Shown one piece after another: positions 24,825-33,246 of a DNA stretch of 53,734 bases. The translations under genes and the position numbers were made by a program. Every line of letters begins with the position of its first letter. Position 1 is the first letter of the stretch. Source of the stretch: Oscillospiraceae bacterium (GTDB taxonomy: Bacteria > Bacillota > Clostridia > Oscillospirales > Acutalibacteraceae); the NCBI GenBank assembly GCA_015066045.1, contig SVPD01000013.1:1-53734 (forward strand), given 5' to 3'. Below the pieces are notes generated by a model. The model ran no database searches. It was not told the DNA's origin and was given only the letters and a program-made list of their open reading frames with translations.

Positions 24825-25715
24825 ATGGAAAGAAAGCCTGTTTTTACCGGTGCCGCATCGGCTCTTATCACACCTATGAACGAAAAGGGTGTTGACTACG
24901 AAAGCTTCAAAAAATTAATTGAATGGCAGATTGCCGAGGGTATCAGCGCACTCGTTATCGCAGGTACCTCAGGTGAGGCATCCACTCTTACCGACGAAGA
25001 GCACAGAGAGGTGCTTAAGTTTGCCGTCGATGTAGTGGCTGGCCGTGTACCCGTTATCGCAGGTACAGGCTCGAACGATACGGACTACGCTATCGACCTT
25101 ACCAGATATGCCTGTGAGATAGGCTGCGATGCTATGCTCGTGGTTACACCTTATTATAACAAGGCTACACAAAAGGGCCTCATAAAGATGTTTACCGCTA
25201 TCGCAGATGCCAGCACGAAGCCTGTTATTCTTTACAATGTTCCCTCCAGAACAGGTGTGAACATCGAGCCTGCTACCTATGCCGCTCTCGCTGACCATCC
25301 CATGATTCAGGGCATCAAGGAGGCTAACGGCCAGATAGATAAAATCGTAGAGACCATGGCTCTCGTAGGTGACAAGCTGGACCTTTATTCAGGTAACGAC
25401 GACCAGATTATACCTCTGCTTTCAGTAGGCGGTAAGGGCGTTATCTCCGTGCTTTCAAATGTTCTTCCCCGTGAAACGGTAGAGATGTGTCAGAAATTCT
25501 TTGACGGTGACGTAAAGGGTGCGGCTGAAATGCAGTTTAAATATTTCGGTCTTATCAAGGCTCTTTTCAGCGAGGTTAATCCCATCCCTGCCAAAGCTGC
25601 TATGGCTGCTATGGGCTTCTGCGAGGATTATGTAAGACTTCCCCTCACCGTTATGGAGGACCACACCAAGGCTGTCCTTTTAGAAAAAATGCGTGAGCAG
25701 GGCATCAATGTATAA
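24825..25715 (+). CDS. dapA: 4-hydroxy-tetrahydrodipicolinate synthase
   Basis: A 296-residue class I aldolase condensing pyruvate with aspartate semialdehyde, the first committed step to diaminopimelate and lysine. Motifs are VIAGTSGEASTL near residue 45, VVTPYYNK, the tyrosine-containing ILYNVPSRTGVN and GIKEANG bearing the Schiff-base lysine. Length is standard. AAAGGAG lies before the ATG. dapB follows after 14 nt. Confidence 0.97.
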   Translation: MERKPVFTGAASALITPMNEKGVDYESFKKLIEWQIAEGISALVIAGTSGEASTLTDEEHREVLKFAVDVVAGRVPVIAGTGSNDTDYAIDLTRYACEIGCDAMLVVTPYYNKATQKGLIKMFTAIADASTKPVILYNVPSRTGVNIEPATYAALADHPMIQGIKEANGQIDKIVETMALVGDKLDLYSGNDDQIIPLLSVGGKGVISVLSNVLPRETVEMCQKFFDGDVKGAAEMQFKYFGLIKALFSEVNPIPAKAAMAAMGFCEDYVRLPLTVMEDHTKAVLLEKMREQGINV

Positions 25716-25729
25716 TTGAGGTTTTTAAA

Positions 25730-26470
25730 ATGAAAATTATAGTTAACGGTGCAGGCGGCAGAATGGGCAAAACCCTCTGCGACCTCATCGAAAAAAGTGA
25801 AAAGCATACTTTAGTCGCCGCTGTCAGTATGGAATTCGAAACTGACGGTGAAAAGGGTATTTATAAAAGCCTTGAGGAGTTTGCGGGCGACTGCGATATT
25901 CTCATCGACTTCTCTAATCACAGTGCCACCTATGACGTGACCTCCTATGCTCTGAAAAGAGCTCTTCCCGTGGTTATCGCTACCACCGGACAGAATGAGC
26001 AGGAGCTGGAAATGATAAAGAGTGCCGCTGCAGAGGTGCCTGTATTCTATTCTCAGAATATGTCTCTCGGTGTGGCTATTCTTTCCTGTCTGGCTAAAAT
26101 TGCCGCCAAGGCTCTGCCCGACTGTGACATAGAGATTATCGAAAAGCATCATAATCAGAAGCTTGATGTGCCCTCGGGTACGGCACTTTTACTTGCGGAC
26201 TCTATCCGAAGTGTCCGTAATGAGTGTGAATATAATGTCGGCAGACACGAATACGGAAAGAGAACGAAGAACGAAATCGGTATTCATTCTCTGCGTATGG
26301 GCGGTGAGGTCGGCACTCACGAAATTATCTTTGCTATGGGAAGTCAGGTAATTACTCTCAAGCATGAGGCTGAAAACAGAAGCCTTTTCGCTGAGGGGGC
26401 ACTTTCCGCTGCGGAATATCTCGTTTCGCAGGATGCAGGCTTTTATAATATGGATAATATTTTAGGTTAA
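25730..26470 (+). CDS. dapB: 4-hydroxy-tetrahydrodipicolinate reductase
   Basis: A 246-residue NAD(P)H reductase acting directly after DapA. The nucleotide-binding GAGGRMGKTL is at residues 7-16; ATTGQNEQE and YSQNMSLGV mark the mid domain, and EIIEKHHNQKLDVPSGTALLLAD carries the catalytic His pair and Lys. GGEVGTHEIIFA is near the C-terminus. It sits between dapA and a PHP phosphatase in one transcript. Confidence 0.97.
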   Translation: MKIIVNGAGGRMGKTLCDLIEKSEKHTLVAAVSMEFETDGEKGIYKSLEEFAGDCDILIDFSNHSATYDVTSYALKRALPVVIATTGQNEQELEMIKSAAAEVPVFYSQNMSLGVAILSCLAKIAAKALPDCDIEIIEKHHNQKLDVPSGTALLLADSIRSVRNECEYNVGRHEYGKRTKNEIGIHSLRMGGEVGTHEIIFAMGSQVITLKHEAENRSLFAEGALSAAEYLVSQDAGFYNMDNILG

Positions 26471-26471
26471 T

Positions 26472-27254
26472 ATGAAATATAACTATCATACACACACTGA
26501 AAGATGCTTTCACGCCCACGGCAGGGATGAAGATTTCGTTCTCGCTGCCATCGAAGCAGGCTATGATGAAATCGGCTTTGCAGACCACGGACCGTGGCCC
26601 TTTGAGGGTGGCTTTATTTCGGGGATGAGAATGCACGTGAGCGAGCTGGACGGTTACTGCGAAAGCATAAAGGCACTGAGAGAAAAATACAAGGATAAAA
26701 TCAGCATAAAGCTCGGACTCGAATGTGAATACTTTCCTAAATATTTTCCGTGGCTGAAGGAGAAAATCGAGGAGCACGGCATAGATTATATTATTCTCGG
26801 TCACCATTTCAGCTATGACGAGCCGGGCAGTGTCTATAACGGAAGCCTTCATACTCACGAAGACATAGAGAGATATAAAAATGACATTTTACAGGCACTT
26901 GACGGGGGAATATATTCCTATGTGGCTCATCCCGACATTTTTATGAGAGGCTATCCTGAGTTCGACGGAAAGTGTGAGGAGGTTTCCCGTGCCATTATAA
27001 AAAAGGCAGTAGAAACGCAAACTCCTCTCGAATATAATCTTCTCGGTCTCAGACACGGTATAAACGACGGAAAGCCGGGCTATCCCCATCCCTCCTTCTG
27101 GAAAATAGCAGGGGAGTATAAGCCCCTCACGGTTATCGGCATCGATGCCCACACTCCGGAGGCTTATGCCGACACGGAGCTTTATGAAAGGGCTGAGGAG
27201 CTTCTTTCCTCCTGCGGACTTACCGTAACGGATAAAATCAAATTTTTCAGATAA
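26472..27254 (+). CDS. PHP-family histidinol-phosphatase (HisJ/HisK-like)
   Basis: A 260-residue PHP-domain phosphatase. Metal ligands are visible in NYHTHTERCFHAHG (residues 4-17), FADHGPWPF near residue 36, LGLECEYFP near 78, LGHHFS near 104, VAHPDIFMRGYP near 155 and GIDAHTPEAY near 223. Relatives hydrolyse histidinol phosphate. It starts 1 nt after dapB with a weak ribosome binding site, so it is coupled to the lysine operon. No his genes are nearby, leaving open another phosphorylated substrate. Confidence 0.85.
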   Translation: MKYNYHTHTERCFHAHGRDEDFVLAAIEAGYDEIGFADHGPWPFEGGFISGMRMHVSELDGYCESIKALREKYKDKISIKLGLECEYFPKYFPWLKEKIEEHGIDYIILGHHFSYDEPGSVYNGSLHTHEDIERYKNDILQALDGGIYSYVAHPDIFMRGYPEFDGKCEEVSRAIIKKAVETQTPLEYNLLGLRHGINDGKPGYPHPSFWKIAGEYKPLTVIGIDAHTPEAYADTELYERAEELLSSCGLTVTDKIKFFR

Positions 27255-27297
27255 AACAGAGAAAGCAGCTCATTTCAGGTGCTGCTTTCTCTGTTTA
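27255..27297 (+). terminator. Terminator of the dap operon
   Basis: A perfect 16-bp stem (27255-27270 with 27282-27297) with an 11-nt loop directly follows the PHP-phosphatase stop codon. Confidence 0.85.
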
Positions 27298-27338
27298 TGT
27301 ATGATGTGTCGCAACCAAGAGGGCATGCAAAATAAAAA

Positions 27339-27361
27339 AGTGCGTAACTAAGTCACGCACT
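27339..27361. repeat. Hairpin H1 of the structured intergenic element
   Basis: AGTGCGT (27339-27345) pairs with ACGCACT (27355-27361). Its loop AACTAAGTC is part of a 12-base stretch (27344-27355) that is also complementary, at 11 of 12 positions, to 27376-27387, so two structures compete. Confidence 0.6.
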
Positions 27362-27383
27362 GAAAAATGTAGCTTTGACTTAG

Positions 27384-27497
27384 TTGCTACACAAAGTCAA
27401 AAAACACCCATAAATAAGCATTATTAACAAAGCATACATTTTTACCAAAGTAAAAAAGGGTACGCTTATTATGGACATTTTAAATTTTGTGTAGCAA
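27384..27497. repeat. 114-bp inverted-repeat element (MITE-like or structured RNA)
   Basis: Perfect 12-bp ends TTGCTACACAAA and TTTGTGTAGCAA continue inward as an imperfect stem (CCATAAATAAGC with GCTTATTATGG) to an inner TTTTTAC/GTAAAAA hairpin. No reading frame fits inside. The gap between the dap terminator and the polysaccharide operon is otherwise empty. Confidence 0.6.
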
Positions 27498-27582
27498 GCT
27501 TAATATATCACAAAACGATAATTAAATCAACTGATTTTATATATTTTCTTAAAATTCTTTTGGTAATATACACGGTTTATAT

Positions 27583-27617
27583 AAAAAACCACTGTTCAAA
27601 TTTGAACAATGGTTTTC
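27583..27617 (-). terminator. Terminator of the polysaccharide operon
   Basis: AAAACCATTGTTCAAA pairs with TTTGAACAGTGGTTTT on the minus strand (one wobble) and is followed by TTTTTT, just beyond the TagB/TagF-like stop codon. Confidence 0.85.
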
Positions 27618-27622
27618 CCTGT

Positions 27623-28729
27623 TTATTTTATTATGCTATTTATTACTCTTTCCGCATTTTTCGTATCAAAGAAATCGAAGTTCATTTTCTTGAATTTACT
27701 GTTTCTTTCCTCGCAGAAGGGTGCTTTGACTGCTTCGGCCAGATCTTCGAAATCCTTACATACTCTGCCCGGAACGAAGGCTTCATAGTCGAAATAAAAA
27801 TCCCGTCTTTCTCTGTAACGGCTGAGGTCGGGGCAGTAAAACACAGTCTTTTTATCCAAGGCACAGAAATCCATACAAATAGATGAATAGTCGGTGATGA
27901 GTATGTCGGAGACCAGAATAAGCTCTCTCACATCCTCATAGTCCGTTACATCGGCCGCCGCCTTGAATTCGGCATCGGCAGTATGTATCTGAGGGTGAAG
28001 ACGTATAAAAAGGAAATATTCCTCACCTAGCTCATTTAAAAGCTTTTCGTCGCTGAAGGAGTCGAGCAGAGCTCCGTCTCTCTCTTCATCATCTCTGAAG
28101 GTCGGTGCATAAAGAATGATTTTTTTGCCCTTTGCCTCGGGGTAAAGGGCGAGGATTTTTTCCTTTGCCTCAGCCTTGTTTCTTTCATCCGCAAGGTAGT
28201 CGAGTCTCGGTGCGCCCAGAGGCAGTACTCTGCTTTCCTCCACACCGAAGGCTTCTGCATAAATCCTTCTCACACCCTCTGAGGAGCATACCACATAGGT
28301 GAGCTTACGGTTTGCGGCTATTTCTCTCTTTCTCAGGTCCTCCGGCTGAGGAATGTGGAGACCGAATTTTTTGAATGCGCCCTCGCCGTGCCACAGCTGG
28401 GTGATGACTGCAGATTTGCTGAAATTCATTTTACCCATAGGCATAAAGTTATCGTTGAGAAAAACATATTTACTCGTGGCTAAAAGTCTCGATTTGATAA
28501 AAAAGAATGAGAACACCTTAAGAGGCTTTTTCACGGAAAGGTCCTCACGTGTAATGAGAACGAAATTATATCGGTTTTCTCTTTTAAGCCTTTCGTAAAC
28601 ATTGCCCAGAGAATCCCTGAAATTTTCGTTGTGCATGGAAACGAAAGCGATGCGGTTTTCTTTTACGGGAAAGATAACCGCACTGATATTGAAAAGAAAA
28701 GCATAAAGCTTATAAAGTAGCTTTTTCAT
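27623..28729 (-). CDS. CDP-glycerol:polyglycerophosphate glycerophosphotransferase family protein
   Basis: A 368-residue TagB/TagF-type enzyme that would transfer glycerol-phosphate (or another polyol-phosphate) to a lipid-linked or surface glycan. Signatures are TQLWHGEGAFKKFGLH near residue 113, PLGAPRLDYL, YAPTFRDDE and LITDYSSICMDFCALDKKTVFY near residue 290. Its hydrophobic N-terminus (residues 6-22) suggests peripheral membrane attachment. It is the last of three glycan genes on the strand; its start is 1 nt after the preceding stop. The polymer made is not determinable. Confidence 0.9.
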   Translation of the reverse strand: MKKLLYKLYAFLFNISAVIFPVKENRIAFVSMHNENFRDSLGNVYERLKRENRYNFVLITREDLSVKKPLKVFSFFFIKSRLLATSKYVFLNDNFMPMGKMNFSKSAVITQLWHGEGAFKKFGLHIPQPEDLRKREIAANRKLTYVVCSSEGVRRIYAEAFGVEESRVLPLGAPRLDYLADERNKAEAKEKILALYPEAKGKKIILYAPTFRDDEERDGALLDSFSDEKLLNELGEEYFLFIRLHPQIHTADAEFKAAADVTDYEDVRELILVSDILITDYSSICMDFCALDKKTVFYCPDLSRYRERRDFYFDYEAFVPGRVCKDFEDLAEAVKAPFCEERNSKFKKMNFDFFDTKNAERVINSIIK

Positions 28730-28730
28730 T

Positions 28731-29504
28731 TTAAATTTTGATGCCCCATTTCAGGAAATATTTCAGAATGGACTGAATGTGAATAAGCAGAAGCTTTTTA
28801 TTTGTTTTGCTCTCTCTTTCCCACAGATGGTAAACCGTAGCCATAGGATAGTGGAGGGCTTTACATCTGTCTGCCACTCTGCGTGCTATGTCGCAGTCCT
28901 CCAGATACATAAAAAATCTCTCGTCGAAGCCGCCAAGCTCTCTGAAAACCTCTGTACGGAAAAACATAAAGCAGCCTGTAGCATTGGTTATGGGGTAAGG
29001 CCTGTCCTCGGGCATATCGAGCATACAGTATTCGGTCATCAGCTTACCCGCAGGCTTATTCTTGTCATAAAGGCGGTGGGCCCCCAGATATCTCACGGTG
29101 GGGTTTCTTTTGGCTAAAAGCTGTCTGGTGCCGTCCTCGAAGCGTATGTCCGGCGAGAGAAGACCTATTTCCTCGTCTTCGTCGGCATAGCGGCAAAGCT
29201 CTGTGATAACGTCCTCCTTTAAAAGTATGTCGGGGTTGATTACCACGTGGTATTTGGAGCTGAGGAAGGGTAAAATTTTGTTATGTCCCGCTCCGAAGCC
29301 GTCGTTGCTTTTCGGCTCTACCACCACTACCTGAGGAAATTTTGCCTTTATGAATTCGGCAGTGCCGTCGGTGGAGGCATTGTCCACGATGTAAAGAGTA
29401 AAGGGGACACCCTTGGTGTTTTCGAGAACGGAGATGATGGTGTCGGAAATTTTATTTTTACTGTTATAGGTTACGATGCACCCGCTTACGGTGTAATTTT
29501 CCAT
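28731..29504 (-). CDS. GT2 glycosyltransferase (rhamnosyltransferase-like)
   Basis: A 257-residue family 2 glycosyltransferase. The GT-A core shows SGCIVTYNSK at the N-terminus, YIVDNASTDGTAEFI, NDGFGAGHNKIL and the NPDILL nucleotide-sugar segment, followed by GCFMFFRTEVFRELGGFDERFFMYLEDCDIARRV. This arrangement is typical of WbbL-like rhamnosyltransferases. It is preceded 12 nt upstream by a second GT2 gene. Likely assembles a repeat unit of a cell-wall or capsular polymer at the cytoplasmic face. Confidence 0.9.
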   Translation of the reverse strand: MENYTVSGCIVTYNSKNKISDTIISVLENTKGVPFTLYIVDNASTDGTAEFIKAKFPQVVVVEPKSNDGFGAGHNKILPFLSSKYHVVINPDILLKEDVITELCRYADEDEEIGLLSPDIRFEDGTRQLLAKRNPTVRYLGAHRLYDKNKPAGKLMTEYCMLDMPEDRPYPITNATGCFMFFRTEVFRELGGFDERFFMYLEDCDIARRVADRCKALHYPMATVYHLWERESKTNKKLLLIHIQSILKYFLKWGIKI

Positions 29505-29516
29505 TTCATTTTCTCC

Positions 29517-30218
29517 TTATCTCTTTAAAATAACTCTTTTGTAAAGCTTGAAAACAAGATATCTTCTCCACTCCATTTTTTGTCTGAAGGTGGTTTTACC
29601 GCCGGTGACGTTACCTCCGTGAACACGGTAATAAATGAGAGGGAGATCTAAAAATTTAACCTTGCCGTAAATTTCTGCGAGTATGCCTATCCATTGGTCG
29701 TGCATGGGTATGCTGCGGGGCATAGGCATAATTTTTTTCAGCAGCTTCCGGTCAAATGCCATGCAGCAGCCCATATAGCTGTTTTTGAAAATGTTACGGA
29801 TAACGCCCTTTTTACTGCCTCTTTTTTCGAAAAAGGAGTAGTCGGTGATGTTCAGCTCACCGTCAGTGATGTAAGCGTTATGAAGCACCAGATCATAGCC
29901 CTCATCGAAGGCCTCCATAACTCTTTTTACCTTGTCGGGAAGCCACACATCGTCCTGGTCACAGAGAAAGATTTTGTCTCCCTTGCAGTAGCGTATGGCG
30001 TTTACGAAGTTTGACACCACGCCCTTGCTCTTTCCTTCAACCCAGACCACACGGCTATCCTCGGCTGCTATTTTTTTTACTATCTTTTCAGTCATTCCGC
30101 CCGGTCTGTCATCGGAAACGATTATTTCGTCACCGTGGGAGAGCTGGGGGAGAATGGAACGGATTTGTACTTCGATGTATTTTTCACCCTTATAGGCGGC
30201 CAGTGCTACGGAAATCAT
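29517..30218 (-). CDS. GT2 glycosyltransferase
   Basis: A 233-residue family 2 glycosyltransferase. VALAAYKGEKYI opens the fold, EIIVSDDRPGGMT holds the first aspartates, and FLCDQDDVWLPDK carries the DQDD metal motif near residue 94. MHDQWIGILAE is near residue 170. It resembles rhamnosyl- and galactosyltransferases of capsule loci. It is the first gene of the three-gene operon with a GGAGGGGAG ribosome binding site and promoter at 30249-30277. Confidence 0.9.
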   Translation of the reverse strand: MISVALAAYKGEKYIEVQIRSILPQLSHGDEIIVSDDRPGGMTEKIVKKIAAEDSRVVWVEGKSKGVVSNFVNAIRYCKGDKIFLCDQDDVWLPDKVKRVMEAFDEGYDLVLHNAYITDGELNITDYSFFEKRGSKKGVIRNIFKNSYMGCCMAFDRKLLKKIMPMPRSIPMHDQWIGILAEIYGKVKFLDLPLIYYRVHGGNVTGGKTTFRQKMEWRRYLVFKLYKRVILKR

Positions 30219-30248
30219 AGACTCCCCTCCATTAACATATATATAATC

Positions 30249-30277
30249 AGTATATCACGTAACGAAGCTTTTTACAA
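30249..30277 (-). promoter_or_regulatory. Promoter of the glycosyltransferase operon
   Basis: Minus-strand TTGTAA (30272-30277), 17-bp spacer, TATACT (30249-30254), about 30 nt before the first start codon. Confidence 0.6.
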
Positions 30278-30299
30278 TAGGGAAAGCATAAATTGAAAT

Positions 30300-30327
30300 C
30301 CCCGCAGATTTAACTTTTCTGCGGGGT
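30300..30327 (-). terminator. Terminator of the DUF4965 gene
   Basis: A CCCCGCAGA/TCTGCGGGG stem with a short AT-rich loop lies 36 nt beyond the stop codon of the minus-strand gene. Confidence 0.75.
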
Positions 30328-30362
30328 ATCTCTGTTAAATTTATACGGCTGAGAGGCAAGGC

Positions 30363-32282
30363 TTACTCGTTCATATATTTATCCATCAGCACGGGCATCC
30401 AGAGACCTGCCTGAACTGTTCTGTGGTCAAAGCCGCTCTGCTTGGGCTTTTTCGTTTCTATCCAGTCGCTGAAGCAGTTTCTGTCTTCTGTGTCGGCAAG
30501 ATATTTTACTATCCTCTCCGAGAAAAGCTTTATGTTATCTTCATCCTTGTCAAGACAGGCCGCCCAGAGCATCCAGTCGGTTTTGGTGAAATCCTTTCTG
30601 TAGTCGAGAGGAACACCGTATTCGTTAAGCTCGTCCTTATATTTGTCGCTTTCGCCCTGATAAAGCTCCTCGCTGAAAAGACCGAAGCGGAAGATTTTAT
30701 CCCATACGAGATTATATTTGAGGCTCCAGGTTTCGTTTTTGCCGATGGAGAAGGGAAGCCAGCCCTCGGCGGTGGCACATTCGGAAACGAGCTTATCTGC
30801 ATATTCCTTTGAAAGAGCAGTGTAGGGGTTTTCCTTGCCTAATGCTTCGCAGATTTTACCGAAGCAGGCGATGCCCATAACACCCTTGATAGCCAAATTG
30901 ACGTTTTTGACACTGTGACCTGCGAAATCGTCGGTGCAGAGCTCTCTGGAGAGAACTACTCCTGCATTTTTAAGATATGTAGCCCACTTTTCCAGAAGCA
31001 GGAAGTTTTCCTCTAAAAGTGAGGTATCCTTGGTTATGCGGTAGTAGTTGTAGCACAGGATAATCATATTACCGCATTCCTCCACGGGCATCTGGAATTC
31101 GGGCATATACAGACCGAGAGAGGGATTTTTATAAACTCTCTTGTAGCCGATTTTATGGGGGAGAAGATGATGCATGGGGGCCAGTGCATAAACCTGACCG
31201 CAGGCGAGCGGGTATCTGCCGATATCGTGGGGAGCGAAATCCTCTTTCCATAAGGGCATAGAGGCGAAATGGAAAATACCTACCACCATTGCTCTGATGA
31301 GCTCGGGACAGTAAAGCAGATACATGGGCATAGCGGGATAGGAAACGTCTACGGTGTTTATGCAGCCGTTTGAGTGACATTCCTTTGACAGGTAAAGAAG
31401 CTGACCTTCGTTGTTTCTCACGAGCTTATGACCTGCCATAACCTGTCTGGCGGCAGCAGAAAGTATTTTCTGATAGTCCTCGCCGAAACGTTCACTGTCT
31501 CTGAGAATAGCTTCCTCCTGCGCTCTTATTTTTCCGAAAAGGACATCTCTGTTTTCGGTGGCGAAGGATATTGCTTCCTCGATATCCGTAAATCTTTCTG
31601 TCCAGAGCCCCTTGAGCTTCTGTCCGAAATAGTTTATGGAGTAAACATCGTCGTAGGCCAGAATAAAGCAGAAGGAGGCTTCTGCAGCCTTGGCGTCGGC
31701 ACTCGCACCGATACCCTTGAAGTTTGCGGCTACCTTTTCGCCCGAGAGACACACATAACCCCAGTCGGGAGCATAGGTGTCACCCGAATCGTTGAGAGGC
31801 TCCTGCTTGGTAAGTCCCATTCTTACTATTCTTTTGCCTTCGACAGTCATAGTATATTTGGTAATCTGCCTTTTTCTTTTTCCCAGACATAATTCGTCAT
31901 AGGCCTTGAGCTCTGCCGATATACGGTGGTCTTTTCCGTCGAGAGCCTTGATGTCGCATTCCAGATAGGACACAGGTGCGGCCATAATGTGGAAATCGTC
32001 GAAAAGGAAGGGGGACCAGGTGCGGAAGGTAAGGGTGAATTTGCCGTTTCCGAAGATATATTCACTTACGAAGGGAGTAATCCTGACTTCCTTCTGTTCT
32101 ATTTTATTCTTTAAGCCGTTACCCAAAAAACGGTAGCTTTCACCGTCAAAGGTTACCGTACCTGTAATTCTCTTTTTTATACCGCACCAGAGATAAGTGT
32201 CGCCCTCGTTAATGTTGTCCGTTCTGGACCAGATGCTGAAATGAGGATCTATGGTGCTTATGGGGTATGCAGGTAATTTCAT
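30363..32282 (-). CDS. Glutaminase A-like protein (DUF4965/DUF5127 type)
   Basis: A 639-residue protein related to the GtaA/GlnA-type glutaminases of fungi and Bacteroidetes, with an N-terminal beta domain and a C-terminal helical toroid. Recognisable pieces are ISTIDPHFSIWSRTDNINEGDTYLW at the N-terminus, GHKLVRNNEGQLLYLSKECHSNGCINTVDVSYPAMPMYL in the middle and ADTEDRNCFSDWIETKKPKQSGFDHRTVQAGLWMPVLMDK at the end. No signal peptide is evident. Family members are often annotated as glutaminases but many may be glycosidases; the reaction here is uncertain. Single gene. Confidence 0.8.
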   Translation of the reverse strand: MKLPAYPISTIDPHFSIWSRTDNINEGDTYLWCGIKKRITGTVTFDGESYRFLGNGLKNKIEQKEVRITPFVSEYIFGNGKFTLTFRTWSPFLFDDFHIMAAPVSYLECDIKALDGKDHRISAELKAYDELCLGKRKRQITKYTMTVEGKRIVRMGLTKQEPLNDSGDTYAPDWGYVCLSGEKVAANFKGIGASADAKAAEASFCFILAYDDVYSINYFGQKLKGLWTERFTDIEEAISFATENRDVLFGKIRAQEEAILRDSERFGEDYQKILSAAARQVMAGHKLVRNNEGQLLYLSKECHSNGCINTVDVSYPAMPMYLLYCPELIRAMVVGIFHFASMPLWKEDFAPHDIGRYPLACGQVYALAPMHHLLPHKIGYKRVYKNPSLGLYMPEFQMPVEECGNMIILCYNYYRITKDTSLLEENFLLLEKWATYLKNAGVVLSRELCTDDFAGHSVKNVNLAIKGVMGIACFGKICEALGKENPYTALSKEYADKLVSECATAEGWLPFSIGKNETWSLKYNLVWDKIFRFGLFSEELYQGESDKYKDELNEYGVPLDYRKDFTKTDWMLWAACLDKDEDNIKLFSERIVKYLADTEDRNCFSDWIETKKPKQSGFDHRTVQAGLWMPVLMDKYMNE

Positions 32283-32377
32283 AATTCTTCTCCCTTGCTC
32301 TTTATTTCCTTAATGATAACATTACAGACTGCTTATGTCAAGGGAATTATCGGTGCGCAGTGCACAAATTCGCAATA

Positions 32378-33073
32378 TTATCTGCAGAAAACGTGCCGTC
32401 CTATAGTGGTAATCACAGGCCGTGAGTGCATAAAGCTATTGCTTGTTTTGGCGGGGTTATAGTAGTAGATAGCACCGCCGCTGGGATCCCAGCCGTTTAT
32501 GCAGTCTCTGGCAGCCTTGAGAGAGGTTGCATTAGGTGATACGCTCCAGTTACTGTCATTCACGCAGGAGAAGGCACCCTTCTGATAAATGACTCCGGCC
32601 ACCGTGTCGGGAAAGGAAGGGTGGGAGACTCTGTTCAGCACCACGGCACCCACTGCCACCTGCCCCGTGTAGCTTTCGCCTCTGGCCTCGGCAGCTATTA
32701 GCTTGGCCAGAAGATTTATGTCGCTTCCCGAGAATGCTCCCGATGAGCCGGAGGATGCCGAAAGGCCTAAATATTTCAGTGTTTTCGGCCCTGCGATGCC
32801 GTCGGCGGTTATGCCGCAGTTTTTCTGAAAGCTTTTGACCGCCTTCTGTGTTCCCGTGCCGTAGATGCCGTCTATGCTGCCCTTGTAGTAGCCTAATTCC
32901 TTCAGCTTTTTCTGTATCTGTCTGACCTCGTTACCCCGTGAGCCTATTTTGGAAAGAGTATAGACTGACTCCTCGCTTTCTCTCTGAGCGTAGATGGCGA
33001 AAATCAGTACGGTCAGAGCCAGCATAAAGGAAAGTAAGGCTCTGTAACGAGTGTAAACAATGCTTTTTTTCAT
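32378..33073 (-). CDS. sleB: SleB-type spore cortex-lytic enzyme
   Basis: A 231-residue cell-wall hydrolase. After a hydrophobic N-terminus (residues 9-28), a peptidoglycan-binding domain spans about residues 40-100 (GNEVRQIQKKLKELGYYKGSIDGIYG), followed by a Hydrolase_2/SleB catalytic domain from about residue 120 (LLAKLIAAEARGESYTGQVAVGAVVLNRV, YYYNPAKTSNSF). SleB acts as a lytic transglycosylase on cortex muramic-lactam peptidoglycan during germination. I chose the ATG at 33073, 8 nt after AGGTGA, over an upstream GTG at 33085. It signals a sporulating ancestry. Confidence 0.92.
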   Translation of the reverse strand: MKKSIVYTRYRALLSFMLALTVLIFAIYAQRESEESVYTLSKIGSRGNEVRQIQKKLKELGYYKGSIDGIYGTGTQKAVKSFQKNCGITADGIAGPKTLKYLGLSASSGSSGAFSGSDINLLAKLIAAEARGESYTGQVAVGAVVLNRVSHPSFPDTVAGVIYQKGAFSCVNDSNWSVSPNATSLKAARDCINGWDPSGGAIYYYNPAKTSNSFMHSRPVITTIGRHVFCR

Positions 33074-33205
33074 AGTAAAATTCACCTGTAAGTCTTTTTC
33101 TCTATCTTTTCACGCTGACAGATAAAATATACACAAAAAAGATGACTGCCTGACATCGCTTCAGCCTTGCCGCATTTTAAGAGCTTTAAAGTGCATAAAA
33201 AGAGA

Positions 33206-33240
33206 AAATCACCGACAATGCTCACGCATATCGGTGATTT
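33206..33240 (-). terminator. Terminator of metallophosphoesterase, second copy of the hairpin
   Basis: A 10-bp stem AAATCACCGA/TCGGTGATTT with loop CAATGCTCACGCATA begins just beyond the stop codon. It differs at only a few bases from the hairpin at 26-64; the minus strand continues into TCTCTTTTT. Confidence 0.75.
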
Positions 33241-33246
33241 CAGATG

